From positions 3,515,501 through 3,579,500 of the forward strand of contig NZ_CP049783.1 of the NCBI RefSeq assembly GCF_015710975.1: a stretch of 64,000 nt of DNA. The letters run 5' to 3'. This DNA is from Paenibacillus polymyxa. GTDB taxonomy: Bacteria; Bacillota; Bacilli; Paenibacillales; Paenibacillaceae. The notes under the pieces are model-generated. The model was not told where the DNA came from, made no database searches, and saw only the letters and a program-made list of their open reading frames with translations. Shown here piece by piece: positions 1-7,555 of this stretch (position 1 is its first letter; every line of letters starts with the position of its first letter). A program made the translations under genes and the position numbers.

Positions 1-2
1 AC

Positions 3-356
3 GTATCTCAAACGTATCCACGCCTTACAGTCTACAATGAAGAAAATTTTCGGGGTTCTAGCAGAGTATTCAGAGGAAACCTAGGTATCCGCAACACCGA
101 TAATATTCTCGACGGCATCGAAAGTCTGCGTTTCTTTTCTACCAGCAGCAATGCTACACTTGTACTCTTTACTGGCACGCGGTTTAGAGGTAACTTCCGT
201 GTGTATAGAGGCAATCGCAGCATCGCCGACCTGGATGATCTGATTCGCGGGAATGATGTGGAATCTATTATCTCTACCAATCAACGTTTGACGTTGCAGC
301 AAATCCGTAATATCCGCAGTACTGGCAGACTGCCATCCGGCTATCGGATCATCTAA
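3..356 (+). CDS. Beta/gamma-crystallin-like protein (5'-truncated)
   Basis: An open frame enters from the left edge and ends at TAA 354-356, giving 117 residues of the C-terminal part. Two Greek-key-type motifs are visible: an aromatic residue, a few residues, then F-R-G followed by S/N and R-V-[FY]-R-G-N (about nt 33-83 and 162-215). This is the signature of beta/gamma-crystallin-like domains, which in bacteria are often Ca2+-binding, secreted or stress-related. The start and any signal peptide lie outside the window. A terminator-like hairpin follows 38 nt downstream. The family assignment rests on motif pattern only, and the function is unknown. Confidence 0.6.
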   Translation, partial: VSQTYPRLTVYNEENFRGSSRVFRGNLGIRNTDNILDGIESLRFFSTSSNATLVLFTGTRFRGNFRVYRGNRSIADLDDLIRGNDVESIISTNQRLTLQQIRNIRSTGRLPSGYRII

Positions 357-393
357 CGGTCTTTAGTTTATAAATACGCTATTTTACTAGACT

Positions 394-435
394 GTTTCAG
401 AAGCTTGCAGGTTTGGGGCTTCTGGAACGGTTTTT
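394..435 (+). terminator. Rho-independent terminator of the crystallin-like gene
   Basis: An 11-bp stem GTTTCAGAAGC / GCTTCTGGAAC (one G-U pair) is followed by GG and TTTTT. It sits just downstream of the stop at 356. Confidence 0.7.
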
Positions 436-777
436 GTATGATGGAACTGGAAAATATGAGTAATACTTTAAAAGTAAAACAAAATCATGGACAAGTCAAC
501 GATGTACACTCATGTCGGCGATGAAAACAATCGCATTTTACTTATAATGTGAAATAATACATTTTAAGCGTATGGCATACTTCTTTAAAATGAAATTTAA
601 ATTTTAAATATAGTATGGAAAGAAAGGAAGGAAGGAAGGCTAGTCTATGAATTGGTTTAAAAAGTTTCCTGTTTTTCAATAGCTTCGTTAACATAAAGAG
701 CAATTTCGCAGACCATAAGTGCAAGAATGAGGACGAAACAAATACAGCCTCTTGATAGAATGAGAAACATCACCTAT
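436..777. other. Gene-free stretch with a short AAGG microsatellite
   Basis: No credible gene is seen in this AT-rich region. A minus-strand open frame (542-724) is Leu/Phe/Lys-rich with no ribosome binding site and looks like chance. Four perfect AAGG units lie at 624-639. The promoter of the gene at 793 should lie here, but no clear -35/-10 pair was found. Confidence 0.4.
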
Positions 778-792
778 TAGGAGGCTATATTT

Positions 793-1578
793 ATGAACAA
801 AATCCAGCAATTTCATGCACTTCATACTTCAAAGGAACCTTTATTTTTGGGGAATGCTTGGGATTTGCTATCTGCCGTGGCTCTGGAGAAGGCAGGCTTT
901 AAGGCGATAGGTACAACGAGTTGGGGGATTGCCAATACACTTGGGTTTGCAGATGGAGAGCTTATTGATTTTGACCAGCATATAAGCATCATTCGCACTA
1001 TTGCAGAGCATGTTCAAGTTCCTGTGTCGGCAGATATTGAAGCAGGATATGGGGAGGATGCGGCAACGATTGTCGAGCATGTATTAAGGACAGCCGATGT
1101 CGGAGTGGCGGGGATTAATATTGAGGATTCATTAAAACAGCAAAAGGGACTTCGAGAAGTGAGGGCGCACAGTGACCTGCTGTCCAAAATAAGAGCTGCC
1201 TTGGATGTTCATGGGTTTAAAGAGTTTTTTATAAATGCGAGAACGGATACATTTTTGCAGATGGAGACTCCACTTTCGGAGACCATAGAAAGGGCCAAAG
1301 CGTATGTGGATAGTGGTGCTGACGGAATTTTTGTTCCAGGTTTAAAGAGTGATGAAGAGATCAGAGAGGTTGTATTTCATATACATGCTCCGCTTAATGT
1401 TTTATCTTTGCCAGGTCTGACGAATGTCCGCCAGCTTCAGCAGTTAGGAGTCAAACGGTTTAGCTTTGGAAATGCGTTTTCTGATAAGATAATAGTTGCT
1501 TTGCAAAAGAATGCGGAACAGTTGATCAACCTTCAAGATACTTCAGATTTATATGAGGATTTTGCAAAAATCCCATAA
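793..1578 (+). CDS. Isocitrate lyase / PEP mutase family protein
   Basis: The 261-residue product fits the phosphoenolpyruvate mutase / isocitrate lyase superfamily, which makes or breaks C-C and C-P bonds next to a carboxylate using Mg2+. The visible hallmarks are NAWDLLSA near residue 22, the TTSWG strand, the PVSADIEAGYG segment with Mg-ligand acids near residue 80, GINIEDS near 110 and INARTD near 150. The classic isocitrate-lyase KKCGH motif is absent, so the substrate is not known; many relatives are uncharacterised 'PEP phosphonomutase-like' proteins. The start is supported by TTAGGAGG at 777-784. It is probably monocistronic. Confidence 0.85.
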   Translation: MNKIQQFHALHTSKEPLFLGNAWDLLSAVALEKAGFKAIGTTSWGIANTLGFADGELIDFDQHISIIRTIAEHVQVPVSADIEAGYGEDAATIVEHVLRTADVGVAGINIEDSLKQQKGLREVRAHSDLLSKIRAALDVHGFKEFFINARTDTFLQMETPLSETIERAKAYVDSGADGIFVPGLKSDEEIREVVFHIHAPLNVLSLPGLTNVRQLQQLGVKRFSFGNAFSDKIIVALQKNAEQLINLQDTSDLYEDFAKIP

Positions 1579-1713
1579 GCGACTTCCAATGAACAATATA
1601 TAGATCGAAATGGTTTAGTTCGTCTATATATTGCACTTCGGAGCGACTGGAATCGAATTTTACAAAATCCTGAACTATATGAGTATGAACTAGAGAAAGG
1701 ACGGATTCTTTGA
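1579..1713 (+). other. Open 44-codon reading frame directly after the stop of the PEP-mutase-like gene
   Basis: In the same frame as the preceding gene, the codons after TAA 1576-1578 stay open for 44 codons to TGA 1711-1713. They give a protein-like helix-rich text (Y-I-D-R-N-G-L-V-R then R-S-D-W-N-R-I and E-Y-E-L-E-K-G). No start codon with a ribosome binding site was seen. The stretch also contains the inverted repeat AATATATAGA / TCTATATATT at about 1595-1634. It could be the 3' end of a lost gene or simply the adaA leader. Confidence 0.2.
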
Positions 1714-2276
1714 TCATGGCTAAACCTAGTCTTTCTTTTGAAGAAATGTGGGAGAAAATTATAGCATGTGATCGTAAATATGACGGGGTGTTTTTTACCG
1801 CTGTGAAAACAACCCGTATATATTGCCGACCTTCCTGTCGATCCCGAAAGCCGAAAAAAATCAATGTCGAGTTTTACTTTGATGTGGACACCGTGGAAAA
1901 AGCGGGTTTTCGCGCTTGCAAAAGATGCCAGCCTCATACAGATCATTCGCCGTATATCAGGCTTGTCCAGAATGTGATAGCTTTTTTAATCAATCATTAT
2001 AAAGAAAAACTAGTATTGCAGGATATTGCGGATCATGTTGGAATAAGCACTTTTTATTTGGATCGGATCTTTAAACAAGAAACCTCGGAAACCCCGCGTA
2101 TGTATTTGGAAAAAATAAGAGTAGATAAGGCAGCTTATCTTCTTAAAAATACAGATCTTACGAATCTTGAAATTTGCTATGAGACAGGCTTCCAAAGTCC
2201 CTCCAATTTCTATAAGTCGTTTCGCAACTTGAACCAATGTTCTCCTAGTGAGTATAGAAATTTGAATAAGGATTAG
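1710..2276 (+). CDS. adaA: AdaA: methylphosphotriester-DNA methyltransferase / AraC-type activator
   Basis: AdaA repairs methylphosphotriesters in DNA by irreversible methyl transfer to a zinc-bound cysteine; the methylated protein then activates the ada regulon. The N-terminal Ada metal-binding domain shows the four cysteines C39, C43, C70 and C73 (Y-C-R-P-S-C and C-K-R-C). The C-terminal half (about 90-188) is an AraC-type double helix-turn-helix. TTG 1710 is preferred because AAAGGA (1696-1701) lies 8 nt upstream; ATG 1716 is the alternative. adaB follows 22 nt downstream, as in the Bacillus adaAB operon. The inverted repeat in the leader (about 1595-1634) may be part of the control region. 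Confidence 0.92.
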   Translation: MIMAKPSLSFEEMWEKIIACDRKYDGVFFTAVKTTRIYCRPSCRSRKPKKINVEFYFDVDTVEKAGFRACKRCQPHTDHSPYIRLVQNVIAFLINHYKEKLVLQDIADHVGISTFYLDRIFKQETSETPRMYLEKIRVDKAAYLLKNTDLTNLEICYETGFQSPSNFYKSFRNLNQCSPSEYRNLNKD

Positions 2277-2298
2277 AAAAGGAAGGTGGATATCCTTA

Positions 2299-2784
2299 AT
2301 GAGCAAGTTATACGTATTAAATTATGTATCGCCGATTGGAGAGATAGAGATACGGGGCACCAATGAGGATGTCTATTCCATTATGTTCTCTAATCGGAAT
2401 GAGCCTTTAACGATGCTTACAGAAGAAGCTCCAATCCAAGTATTAGAGGAATGCGCCAGCCAGCTTGACGAGTATTTTAAAGGTGAGCGCTTTGAATTTT
2501 CGTTTCCTTATGCTTTTGAAGGTACGGACTTCCAGCAAAAAGTATGGAATGCGCTGGTGACCGTGGGTTACGGTACAACGACAGCTTATAAAGATATTGC
2601 TCTCGCTATTGGAAACGAAAAAGCAATCCGAGCCGTTGGCAGTGCGAATGGCAAAAATAAGCTGAGCATTGTGATTCCATGTCACCGAATTATCGGATCA
2701 AATCAGAAACTAACTGGCTATGCAGGTGGCCTATGGAGAAAAGAATGGTTGCTCCAGCATGAGAAGCGTTGTCTGAGATCATAA
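2299..2784 (+). CDS. adaB: AdaB/Ogt: O6-methylguanine-DNA methyltransferase
   Basis: This suicide enzyme takes the alkyl group from O6-alkylguanine onto its own cysteine. The 161-residue product carries the V-I-P-C-H-R motif with acceptor Cys128, preceded by the winged-helix DNA-binding segment (T-A-Y-K-D-I-A near residue 95, R-A-V-G-S-A-N-G near 113) and followed by G-Y-A-G-G-L-W-R-K. The length is typical of Bacillus AdaB/Ogt. It is translated from AAGGAAGGTGG (about 2279-2289) and sits between adaA and a small gene in one transcription unit. Inducible expression through AdaA is inferred from the layout. Confidence 0.93.
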   Translation: MSKLYVLNYVSPIGEIEIRGTNEDVYSIMFSNRNEPLTMLTEEAPIQVLEECASQLDEYFKGERFEFSFPYAFEGTDFQQKVWNALVTVGYGTTTAYKDIALAIGNEKAIRAVGSANGKNKLSIVIPCHRIIGSNQKLTGYAGGLWRKEWLLQHEKRCLRS

Positions 2785-2797
2785 GGAGGGTTCATGG

Positions 2798-3085
2798 ATG
2801 AGAGAGACATATTTAAAAGAGTTTAAGCCGGAAAGCTGGGTCAACATGGTTCAGATCTATCAGGAGCGATATGATCAGGTAGATCCGGCGATAAGGGCAA
2901 AGGTAGCCAAAAGTAAAATTCCAAAGGAGATTCAGATTGTGCTGCTGCCCGACATGGGCGAGTATTTGCTAACTTGGATGGATAAAAAGGTTCCCGCACT
3001 TGGTCACGAAACACCGTCGGATTATTTAAAAAGCGAAGAAGGGACCAAGGCACTGAAGGCAGCCATTCTACGTATGCCGCGTTAA
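2798..3085 (+). CDS. Small protein with DUF2384/MbcA-ParS-like C-terminus
   Basis: The 95-residue product starts from ATG 2798, 7 nt after AAGGAGGG and 13 nt after adaB, so it is very likely co-transcribed with adaAB. Its C-terminal 40 residues (W-M-D-K-K-V-P-A-L-G-H-E-T-P-S-D-Y-L then E-E-G-T) follow the 'PALG..TP.D.L.TEEG' pattern of the Xre/MbcA/ParS toxin-binding domain (DUF2384). No Xre-type DNA-binding domain and no RES toxin is seen nearby, so an antitoxin role is not supported. A function in alkylation response is only suggested by the operon. Confidence 0.65.
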   Translation: MRETYLKEFKPESWVNMVQIYQERYDQVDPAIRAKVAKSKIPKEIQIVLLPDMGEYLLTWMDKKVPALGHETPSDYLKSEEGTKALKAAILRMPR

Positions 3086-3109
3086 ACCAACTGACTCAAG
3101 GAAATACAT

Positions 3110-3166
3110 ATGAACATTGAACATTGGCTAGAAGTGAAGCCAACTAGGTTTGTCCAAACCCAATAA
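3110..3166 (+). CDS. Possible 18-residue ORF after the ada operon
   Basis: ATG 3110 with AAGGAA six nt upstream opens an 18-codon frame ending at TAA 3164-3166, just before the shared terminator hairpin. It could be a small peptide or a remnant of a lost gene. Nothing identifies it. Confidence 0.2.
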   Translation: MNIEHWLEVKPTRFVQTQ

Positions 3167-3174
3167 AGCTGTAC

Positions 3175-3201
3175 AAAGGGAGCCGTTGCCCGGCTCCCTT
3201 T
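3175..3201. terminator. Bidirectional terminator between the ada operon and ydhK
   Basis: An 11-bp perfect stem AAAGGGAGCCG / CGGCTCCCTTT with a 5-nt loop lies between convergent genes. It has A and T at its flanks, so it can serve both strands. Confidence 0.7.
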
Positions 3202-3233
3202 GGCGATCACAAGCAACCTATGATAAAAGAGTC

Positions 3234-3791
3234 CTAATTGGCTGAAAGCTCACTCTCCGTCACCCATTTATGATTTTTGACAGGCTCTCCTCCTGTAGTC
3301 GGCGTATAGTCTACCATATATACGGTCGTTGGCTCGGCGGAATCTATGATAGCCTTAGCCCCATCCATCCCCTTCATGTGGTCTGCCGCCAGAATAACTT
3401 CTGTGCCAGGTGCATAGGGCTCGCTGCCCGCATCCTTAATCTCTTCATGAATAACCCACTTATGATTATTCACTTTTTCTCCTCCAGTGGTTGGTGTATA
3501 GGAGACTGTATAAGCAGTAGTCGTATAAGCACCCACAACCGTGGCCGTAGCGCCCTTCATGCCTGCCATATGATCGGCTTGAATGGTCGCTTGGCTGCCA
3601 ATTTTGAAGGCTGGGTTTTCAGCTTCTTTTAGTCCAGCAGGAAGCTCACTGGAGGTGGAATGGTTCATATCTGATGCGTCATGCTGTTGACTGCTGCTTG
3701 TCGTATGCTCCTGGGCTGGCGTGTTACTGTTCCCGCACCCACTCAAAATAATCATGACTGCACCAGCAAGTAAAGTCCATTGTATTCTCAT
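3234..3791 (-). CDS. ydhK: YdhK-family (DUF1541) lipoprotein
   Basis: The start chosen is ATG 3791 (product M-R-I-Q-W), with AAAGGAG nine nt upstream; a longer open frame to 3839 lacks a ribosome binding site. The product is a lipoprotein of 185 residues with lipobox L-S-G-C (Cys19), a Ser/Thr/His-rich linker, then two repeated DUF1541 units. Each unit has a D-H-M-x-G-M motif and ends Y-T-P-T-T-G-G-E...N-H-K-W-V. The Met/His-rich D-H-M-x-G-M motifs suggest metal (copper) handling outside the membrane. This fits the CsoR-like operator at 3831-3849 in its promoter. Confidence 0.85.
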   Translation of the reverse strand: MRIQWTLLAGAVMIILSGCGNSNTPAQEHTTSSSQQHDASDMNHSTSSELPAGLKEAENPAFKIGSQATIQADHMAGMKGATATVVGAYTTTAYTVSYTPTTGGEKVNNHKWVIHEEIKDAGSEPYAPGTEVILAADHMKGMDGAKAIIDSAEPTTVYMVDYTPTTGGEPVKNHKWVTESELSAN

Positions 3792-3830
3792 ATTCAATAG
3801 CTCCTTTAGGGTTATATTCTCACATTCAAA

Positions 3831-3849
3831 TATACCCATAGGGGGTATG
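3831..3849. promoter_or_regulatory. CsoR-like copper operator upstream of ydhK
   Basis: TATACCCATAGGGGGTATG contains the inverted repeat ATACCC / GGGTAT around a G-rich centre, the known form of CsoR operators in Firmicutes. It lies 40-58 nt upstream of the ydhK start codon. It would give copper-induced derepression; this is inferred from the motif. Confidence 0.6.
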
Positions 3850-3956
3850 TTTGAAACGGAATTATTTTACAAACTTGTGAAGTGCTTTGTTTTCAAGTGG
3901 AGAGCCCGAAGCGACCCCCTTTTTAGTTTTGCGGAAGATACGTAATTTAAATGTTG

Positions 3957-3986
3957 TTGACAGTGAATAAAAAATCATTGTAATAT
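3957..3986 (+). promoter_or_regulatory. Sigma-A-type promoter of the metQ-like gene
   Basis: TTGACA (3957-3962) is followed at 16-18 nt by overlapping -10 candidates TGTAAT (3979-3984) and TAATAT (3981-3986). The leader of about 95 nt to ATG 4080 shows no SAM riboswitch (S-box) pattern. Confidence 0.5.
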
Positions 3987-4079
3987 CTACAAAACATATC
4001 AAATTACTATGTTTTAAAAGTTTTAAATATTTTAACTCACCAAAACTAGACCATATCAAGGAGCAGGGGGAGACTCAAA

Positions 4080-4919
4080 ATGAAGAAACAATGGATTTCA
4101 TTTATATTGCTGCTGGGCGTAGTTGTGCTTTTTATTTCAGGCTGTGGCAGCAAGAATACGTCGGGCAGCGTTGCGGACGAAGAAAAGAAAACACTGCATA
4201 TCGGCTTTAATCCCGGTCCATATAGCGATCAGTTTAAGAATGGTGTGGCTCCATATTTGGAGAAGAAGGGGTATAAGATTACATATAAAGAGTTTACAGA
4301 CGGGGTTCAGCCCAATGTAGCCGTGGCTAATGGAGATATTGATGCCAATGTGTTCCAGCACTCGCTCTATCTGGATTCAATGAATAAGCGGGAGAATATT
4401 GATCTGGTTGGTGCTGTGCAAGTTCCGACTCCTCCAATGGGATTGTACTCCAGTAAGCATACCAGCCTTGACGAAATCAGTGCTGGAGCCCAAATCAACC
4501 TGCCCAACGAGCCAGTCAATATGCTGCGTGCGCTGAACATTTTGAAGGAAGTAGGTTGGATTACCTTAAAGGACAATATCGATCCATTGCAAACTTCGGT
4601 GAACGATATCACCTCTAATCCGCATCATCTACAATTTGTTGCTACCGACCCGGCACAAGGGCCACGTGCATTGGAGGATGTTGATTTTGCGGCTATACAA
4701 GGGAATTTTGCTGTATCGAATGGAATGAAGTTAACCTCAGCATTAAAGCTTGAAAAACTGACAGATCCATTCACAAATGTGGTAGCTGTGGACAGCAAGA
4801 ATAAGGACAAGCCCTTCGTCAAAGACATTATTGAGGGATATCATTCCGATGAATTCCAAAAGTACATCCAATCGAATCCTGTGTATGAAGGCTACAAGCT
4901 GCCAAGCTATTTTAAATAA
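4080..4919 (+). CDS. MetQ/NlpA-family substrate-binding lipoprotein
   Basis: The 279-residue protein has a type II signal with lipobox I-S-G-C (Cys22) and the NlpA/MetQ fold: K-T-L-H-I-G-F-N-P-G-P, then A-N-G-D-I-D-A-N-V-F-Q-H near residue 85 and L-P-N-E-P-V-N near 135. MetQ delivers D/L-methionine (or a related thioether) to the MetNI ABC importer. No metN or metI is adjacent, so it must share a permease elsewhere or serve another ligand. The neighbour 68 nt downstream is an MtnE-type aminotransferase, supporting a methionine/methylthio-compound theme. A strong GGAGCAGGGGGA ribosome binding site precedes ATG 4080. Confidence 0.87.
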   Translation: MKKQWISFILLLGVVVLFISGCGSKNTSGSVADEEKKTLHIGFNPGPYSDQFKNGVAPYLEKKGYKITYKEFTDGVQPNVAVANGDIDANVFQHSLYLDSMNKRENIDLVGAVQVPTPPMGLYSSKHTSLDEISAGAQINLPNEPVNMLRALNILKEVGWITLKDNIDPLQTSVNDITSNPHHLQFVATDPAQGPRALEDVDFAAIQGNFAVSNGMKLTSALKLEKLTDPFTNVVAVDSKNKDKPFVKDIIEGYHSDEFQKYIQSNPVYEGYKLPSYFK

Positions 4920-4987
4920 CTGAGGTATTATCTTATGTGGGCTGACTTACCTAGTCTGTATCTTATGGATAGAAGGTGGAGATAAAC

Positions 4988-6163
4988 GTGATTTTTTCAT
5001 CCTCTGATCTCGTCAAGGCTCTGCCTGACAACTATTTTAGCGCAATTGATGACAAAGTGAATCTGTATAAAAGCAAAGGAATAGATGTAATTAATTTGGC
5101 AGCCGGCAACCCAGATCAGCCAACACCACCGCATATCATCAACGCTTTGAAGGAAGCGGTCGATCAACCGATCAATCAGGGCTACCCGCCTTTTCATGGG
5201 AAAAGAAGCACGCTGGAGGCTGTCGCTGCGTTCTATCAACGGGAGTATCAGGTGGAGCTAGACCCTGACCGGGAAGTTGCTGTATTCAATGGCTCAGCCA
5301 TAGGTGTAATGGGGATTCCGCAGGCATTGCTGAATCCCGGTGATTGGTTGTTGACCACCGATCCGGCATATCCCCAATATTATTCCGCTGCTGCGCTGGC
5401 AAGAGCTCGTATTCATACGATTCCTCTGGATGAGAAACATGGATTCTTGCCGGACTATACAACCGTACCTGAAGAAATCGCAAAGCAGGTCAAACTGCTC
5501 ATGATTAATTATCCGAACAATCCGACAGGAGCGGTAGCTTCCGTAGATTTCCTGACGAAGACACTGGATTATGCTGCTCGGCACCAGTTTCCGGTTATGA
5601 ATGACTTTGCATATGGTGCTCTTGGATTTGGCGGGCATAAGCCGATTAGTCTATTGCAAATCCCTGGCGGCAAGGAATATGGTGTCGAGACGTATACAGC
5701 TTCCAAAACGTATAACATGGCTGGATGGCGCTTTGGCTTTGCGGTTGGGAATGCGTCCGTTATTGGTGCGCTTAAGCATTATCATACGCATGCCTACAGC
5801 ACTGTTTTTGGCGCGGTACAGGATGCAGGAGCTGTCGCATTGCTGGGCACACAGGAGCCAGTACGGAAGCTCGCGGCGTTATATGAGCGGCGACGTGATG
5901 TTCTCATTGCAGCGTTACGAAATATTGGCTGGGATGTTGCCGCTCCCCAAGGGTCTTTTTTTGCCTGGTTCAAGGTGCCGGAGGGGTATACATCGGCTTC
6001 CTTTGCAAACTTTTTATTGGACGAGGCGCATGTTGCGGTTGCCCCTGGAGAAGGGTTTGGTCGTGCAGGAGCTTCTTATGTGAGGGTCAGCCTGGTGAAC
6101 AGTGAAGAAAGACTGCTAGAGGCGGTACAGCGCATCGCAGCAACGGGTGTCTTTCAAGCATAA
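4988..6163 (+). CDS. MtnE-like PLP aminotransferase (methionine salvage type)
   Basis: A class I/II fold-type I aminotransferase of about 391 residues. It closely resembles B. subtilis MtnE, which transaminates 2-keto-4-methylthiobutyrate to methionine. Visible are I-N-L-A-A-G-N-P-D-Q-P-T-P near the N-terminus, N-Y-P-N-N-P-T-G-A, the PLP lysine in S-K-T-Y-N-M-A-G-W-R-F-G-F, and Y-V-R-V-S near the C-terminus. GTG 4988 is preferred: it lies 6 nt after AGAAGGTGGAG, whereas GTG 4976 is buried in that ribosome binding site. The pairing with a MetQ-like lipoprotein suggests scavenging of methionine-related compounds. Other family members use different amino acids, so the substrate is inferred. Confidence 0.82.
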   Translation: MIFSSSDLVKALPDNYFSAIDDKVNLYKSKGIDVINLAAGNPDQPTPPHIINALKEAVDQPINQGYPPFHGKRSTLEAVAAFYQREYQVELDPDREVAVFNGSAIGVMGIPQALLNPGDWLLTTDPAYPQYYSAAALARARIHTIPLDEKHGFLPDYTTVPEEIAKQVKLLMINYPNNPTGAVASVDFLTKTLDYAARHQFPVMNDFAYGALGFGGHKPISLLQIPGGKEYGVETYTASKTYNMAGWRFGFAVGNASVIGALKHYHTHAYSTVFGAVQDAGAVALLGTQEPVRKLAALYERRRDVLIAALRNIGWDVAAPQGSFFAWFKVPEGYTSASFANFLLDEAHVAVAPGEGFGRAGASYVRVSLVNSEERLLEAVQRIAATGVFQA

Positions 6164-6207
6164 AGAATAAGCTGGAATAAAAGAAATTCATGGAATGAGA
6201 GCGCAAA

Positions 6208-6693
6208 TCAAAAACGTTTTTTCTTCGGCTTGCCATACTGGTTAATGAGAGTTCGAAGTTGTTTCCCGGCTTGATTCAGTTCCATATCGTTCAACACATA
6301 ATCGGTGCTGACTTCCCAGGTGCTGCGGTCATTCAGATGAAAAATAAAGGTGGGGAAACGAGGGCGCAACCATTTGCGGATGGAGGCTCCCTCGAATTCA
6401 ACTTTAGTGATTGCAGACCACGGGACAGTTCGAATACCGTCGGAAATACTGTGTTCATCAAAGATGAACAGGAAGGTATCCATACGAAGCGTTCTGTTCA
6501 AACAGACCACCAAATAACTACCAAAAAAAGGAAGTCCAATCATAGCAGACGTAATAAAGAAGAAGATTTGCAGAGCAGAGATATCTTCGTCGATAAAAAT
6601 GAGCAACAGTAAAAACAGACAAATCAGCACAAACATCAAGCTACCAAGGGCTTTCCAAAATGCCAGAGATCTGCGATATACAATTTTATCCAC
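6208..6693 (-). CDS. Two-pass membrane protein of the WXG100 cluster
   Basis: The 161-residue product has two close hydrophobic segments (about residues 15-37 and 44-64), then a soluble beta-rich domain (I-S-D-G-I-R-T-V-P-W-S-A-I-T-K-V-E-F-E-G) and a basic tail. It resembles the small PH-like membrane proteins found beside toxin/immunity loci, but the family is not certain. GTG 6693 is chosen because it overlaps the stop of the upstream gene (GTGGATAA) and has GAGGCGG 6 nt upstream; TTG 6717 would extend further into the neighbour. It is the last gene of the leftward unit 8641 to 6208. Confidence 0.6.
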   Translation of the reverse strand: MDKIVYRRSLAFWKALGSLMFVLICLFLLLLIFIDEDISALQIFFFITSAMIGLPFFGSYLVVCLNRTLRMDTFLFIFDEHSISDGIRTVPWSAITKVEFEGASIRKWLRPRFPTFIFHLNDRSTWEVSTDYVLNDMELNQAGKQLRTLINQYGKPKKKRF

Positions 6694-7522
6694 GGAATAC
6701 CGCCTCGTCGGGTACAAACCCCTGAATGAAATGAGTGATCCGTTCTCTCCATTCAGATTCAGTCACACTTTCAATGCGCAGACATGGGGTGGCCTGCATA
6801 TCCAGTTCTGTATTTCTTACGATCCACACATCATTCGTTCCTTTAAGAACAAATAGCAGATTTGTAACGGAAGGCCCCTCTTCATCCGTGTCCGTGTATA
6901 CCATCTGGCTCAAATTATCGAGGCTGCAGTGATTACGATTAAAATCTTCTCGCCAGTCTTGTATCATTTGCTCAGCCGACTCTTGAAGCTTCCACGTTGC
7001 CATTTGCTGCATCGTGAAGTTGGATGAGGTTAACTCATTCCACTGTTCTTCTGTCAGATCGACGTATCGGCTGTGTGCATTGAAGTTTGGGGAAAACAGG
7101 TCGAATAATTGATCAATGTCGTGATGCCAGTCTTCTGGGGAAGACCAGCGAAAGAAATGGAGTTCATTGTGGCTGGAGAGGTGATACAAAAAACGGCCAT
7201 TTCCATGGTGTATCGTTAATGTATTTTGCTTGTCCTGTTGCTCCTTGTATCCACGCAGCATTTGGCGGCTTTGTACCAGATGAGCCAGCATGTCAACAAT
7301 GAACGTATCAAATTCAAGCTGCTGTTGCTCGTCATCCTGCTGTTCCAACAAGCCCTTGGATACCAGGCTATGTGTTGCAGCATGAAAAAGCAGTTCCCAG
7401 CGATCCTCCGTTAGTTCCCCGTAATAGGATTGGAGCAGACCCGAAGCCATATCCTCTGCACCCAGTGCAGTCAAGGCAAAGCCTAGTTCCTCAAGCGTTA
7501 AAATTACCGTTTGTTTGTCCAT
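6686..7522 (-). CDS. Unrecognised protein between WXG100 and membrane genes; possibly EspG-like
   Basis: The product has 278 residues, starts at ATG 7522 (AAGGAG 7 nt upstream) and has no signal or membrane segment. The N-terminal third has the helical pattern L-T-L-E-E-L-G-F...E-L-L-F-H-A-A-T-H-S-L-V-S-K-G-L-L-E and then L-A-H-L-V-Q-S. This is similar in pattern and overall length to EspG chaperones, which hold WXG100/PE-PPE substrates in actinobacterial ESX systems. That link is pattern-based only. It follows the WXG100 gene by 33 nt and overlaps the next gene, so the three are almost certainly co-expressed. A cytosolic chaperone or an immunity protein are the two main options. Confidence 0.55.
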   Translation of the reverse strand: MDKQTVILTLEELGFALTALGAEDMASGLLQSYYGELTEDRWELLFHAATHSLVSKGLLEQQDDEQQQLEFDTFIVDMLAHLVQSRQMLRGYKEQQDKQNTLTIHHGNGRFLYHLSSHNELHFFRWSSPEDWHHDIDQLFDLFSPNFNAHSRYVDLTEEQWNELTSSNFTMQQMATWKLQESAEQMIQDWREDFNRNHCSLDNLSQMVYTDTDEEGPSVTNLLFVLKGTNDVWIVRNTELDMQATPCLRIESVTESEWRERITHFIQGFVPDEAVFRG

Positions 7523-7555
7523 AGTCAGGCTCCTTCTCTATCTGTTAAGTGTATG

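Noticed and set aside
542..724. Minus-strand 60-residue open frame
   Set aside because: No ribosome binding site, biased Leu/Lys/Phe composition and AT-rich DNA; looks like chance.
3850..4079. Possible SAM riboswitch upstream of the metQ-like gene
   Set aside because: None of the conserved S-box core elements could be found; only a promoter is visible.
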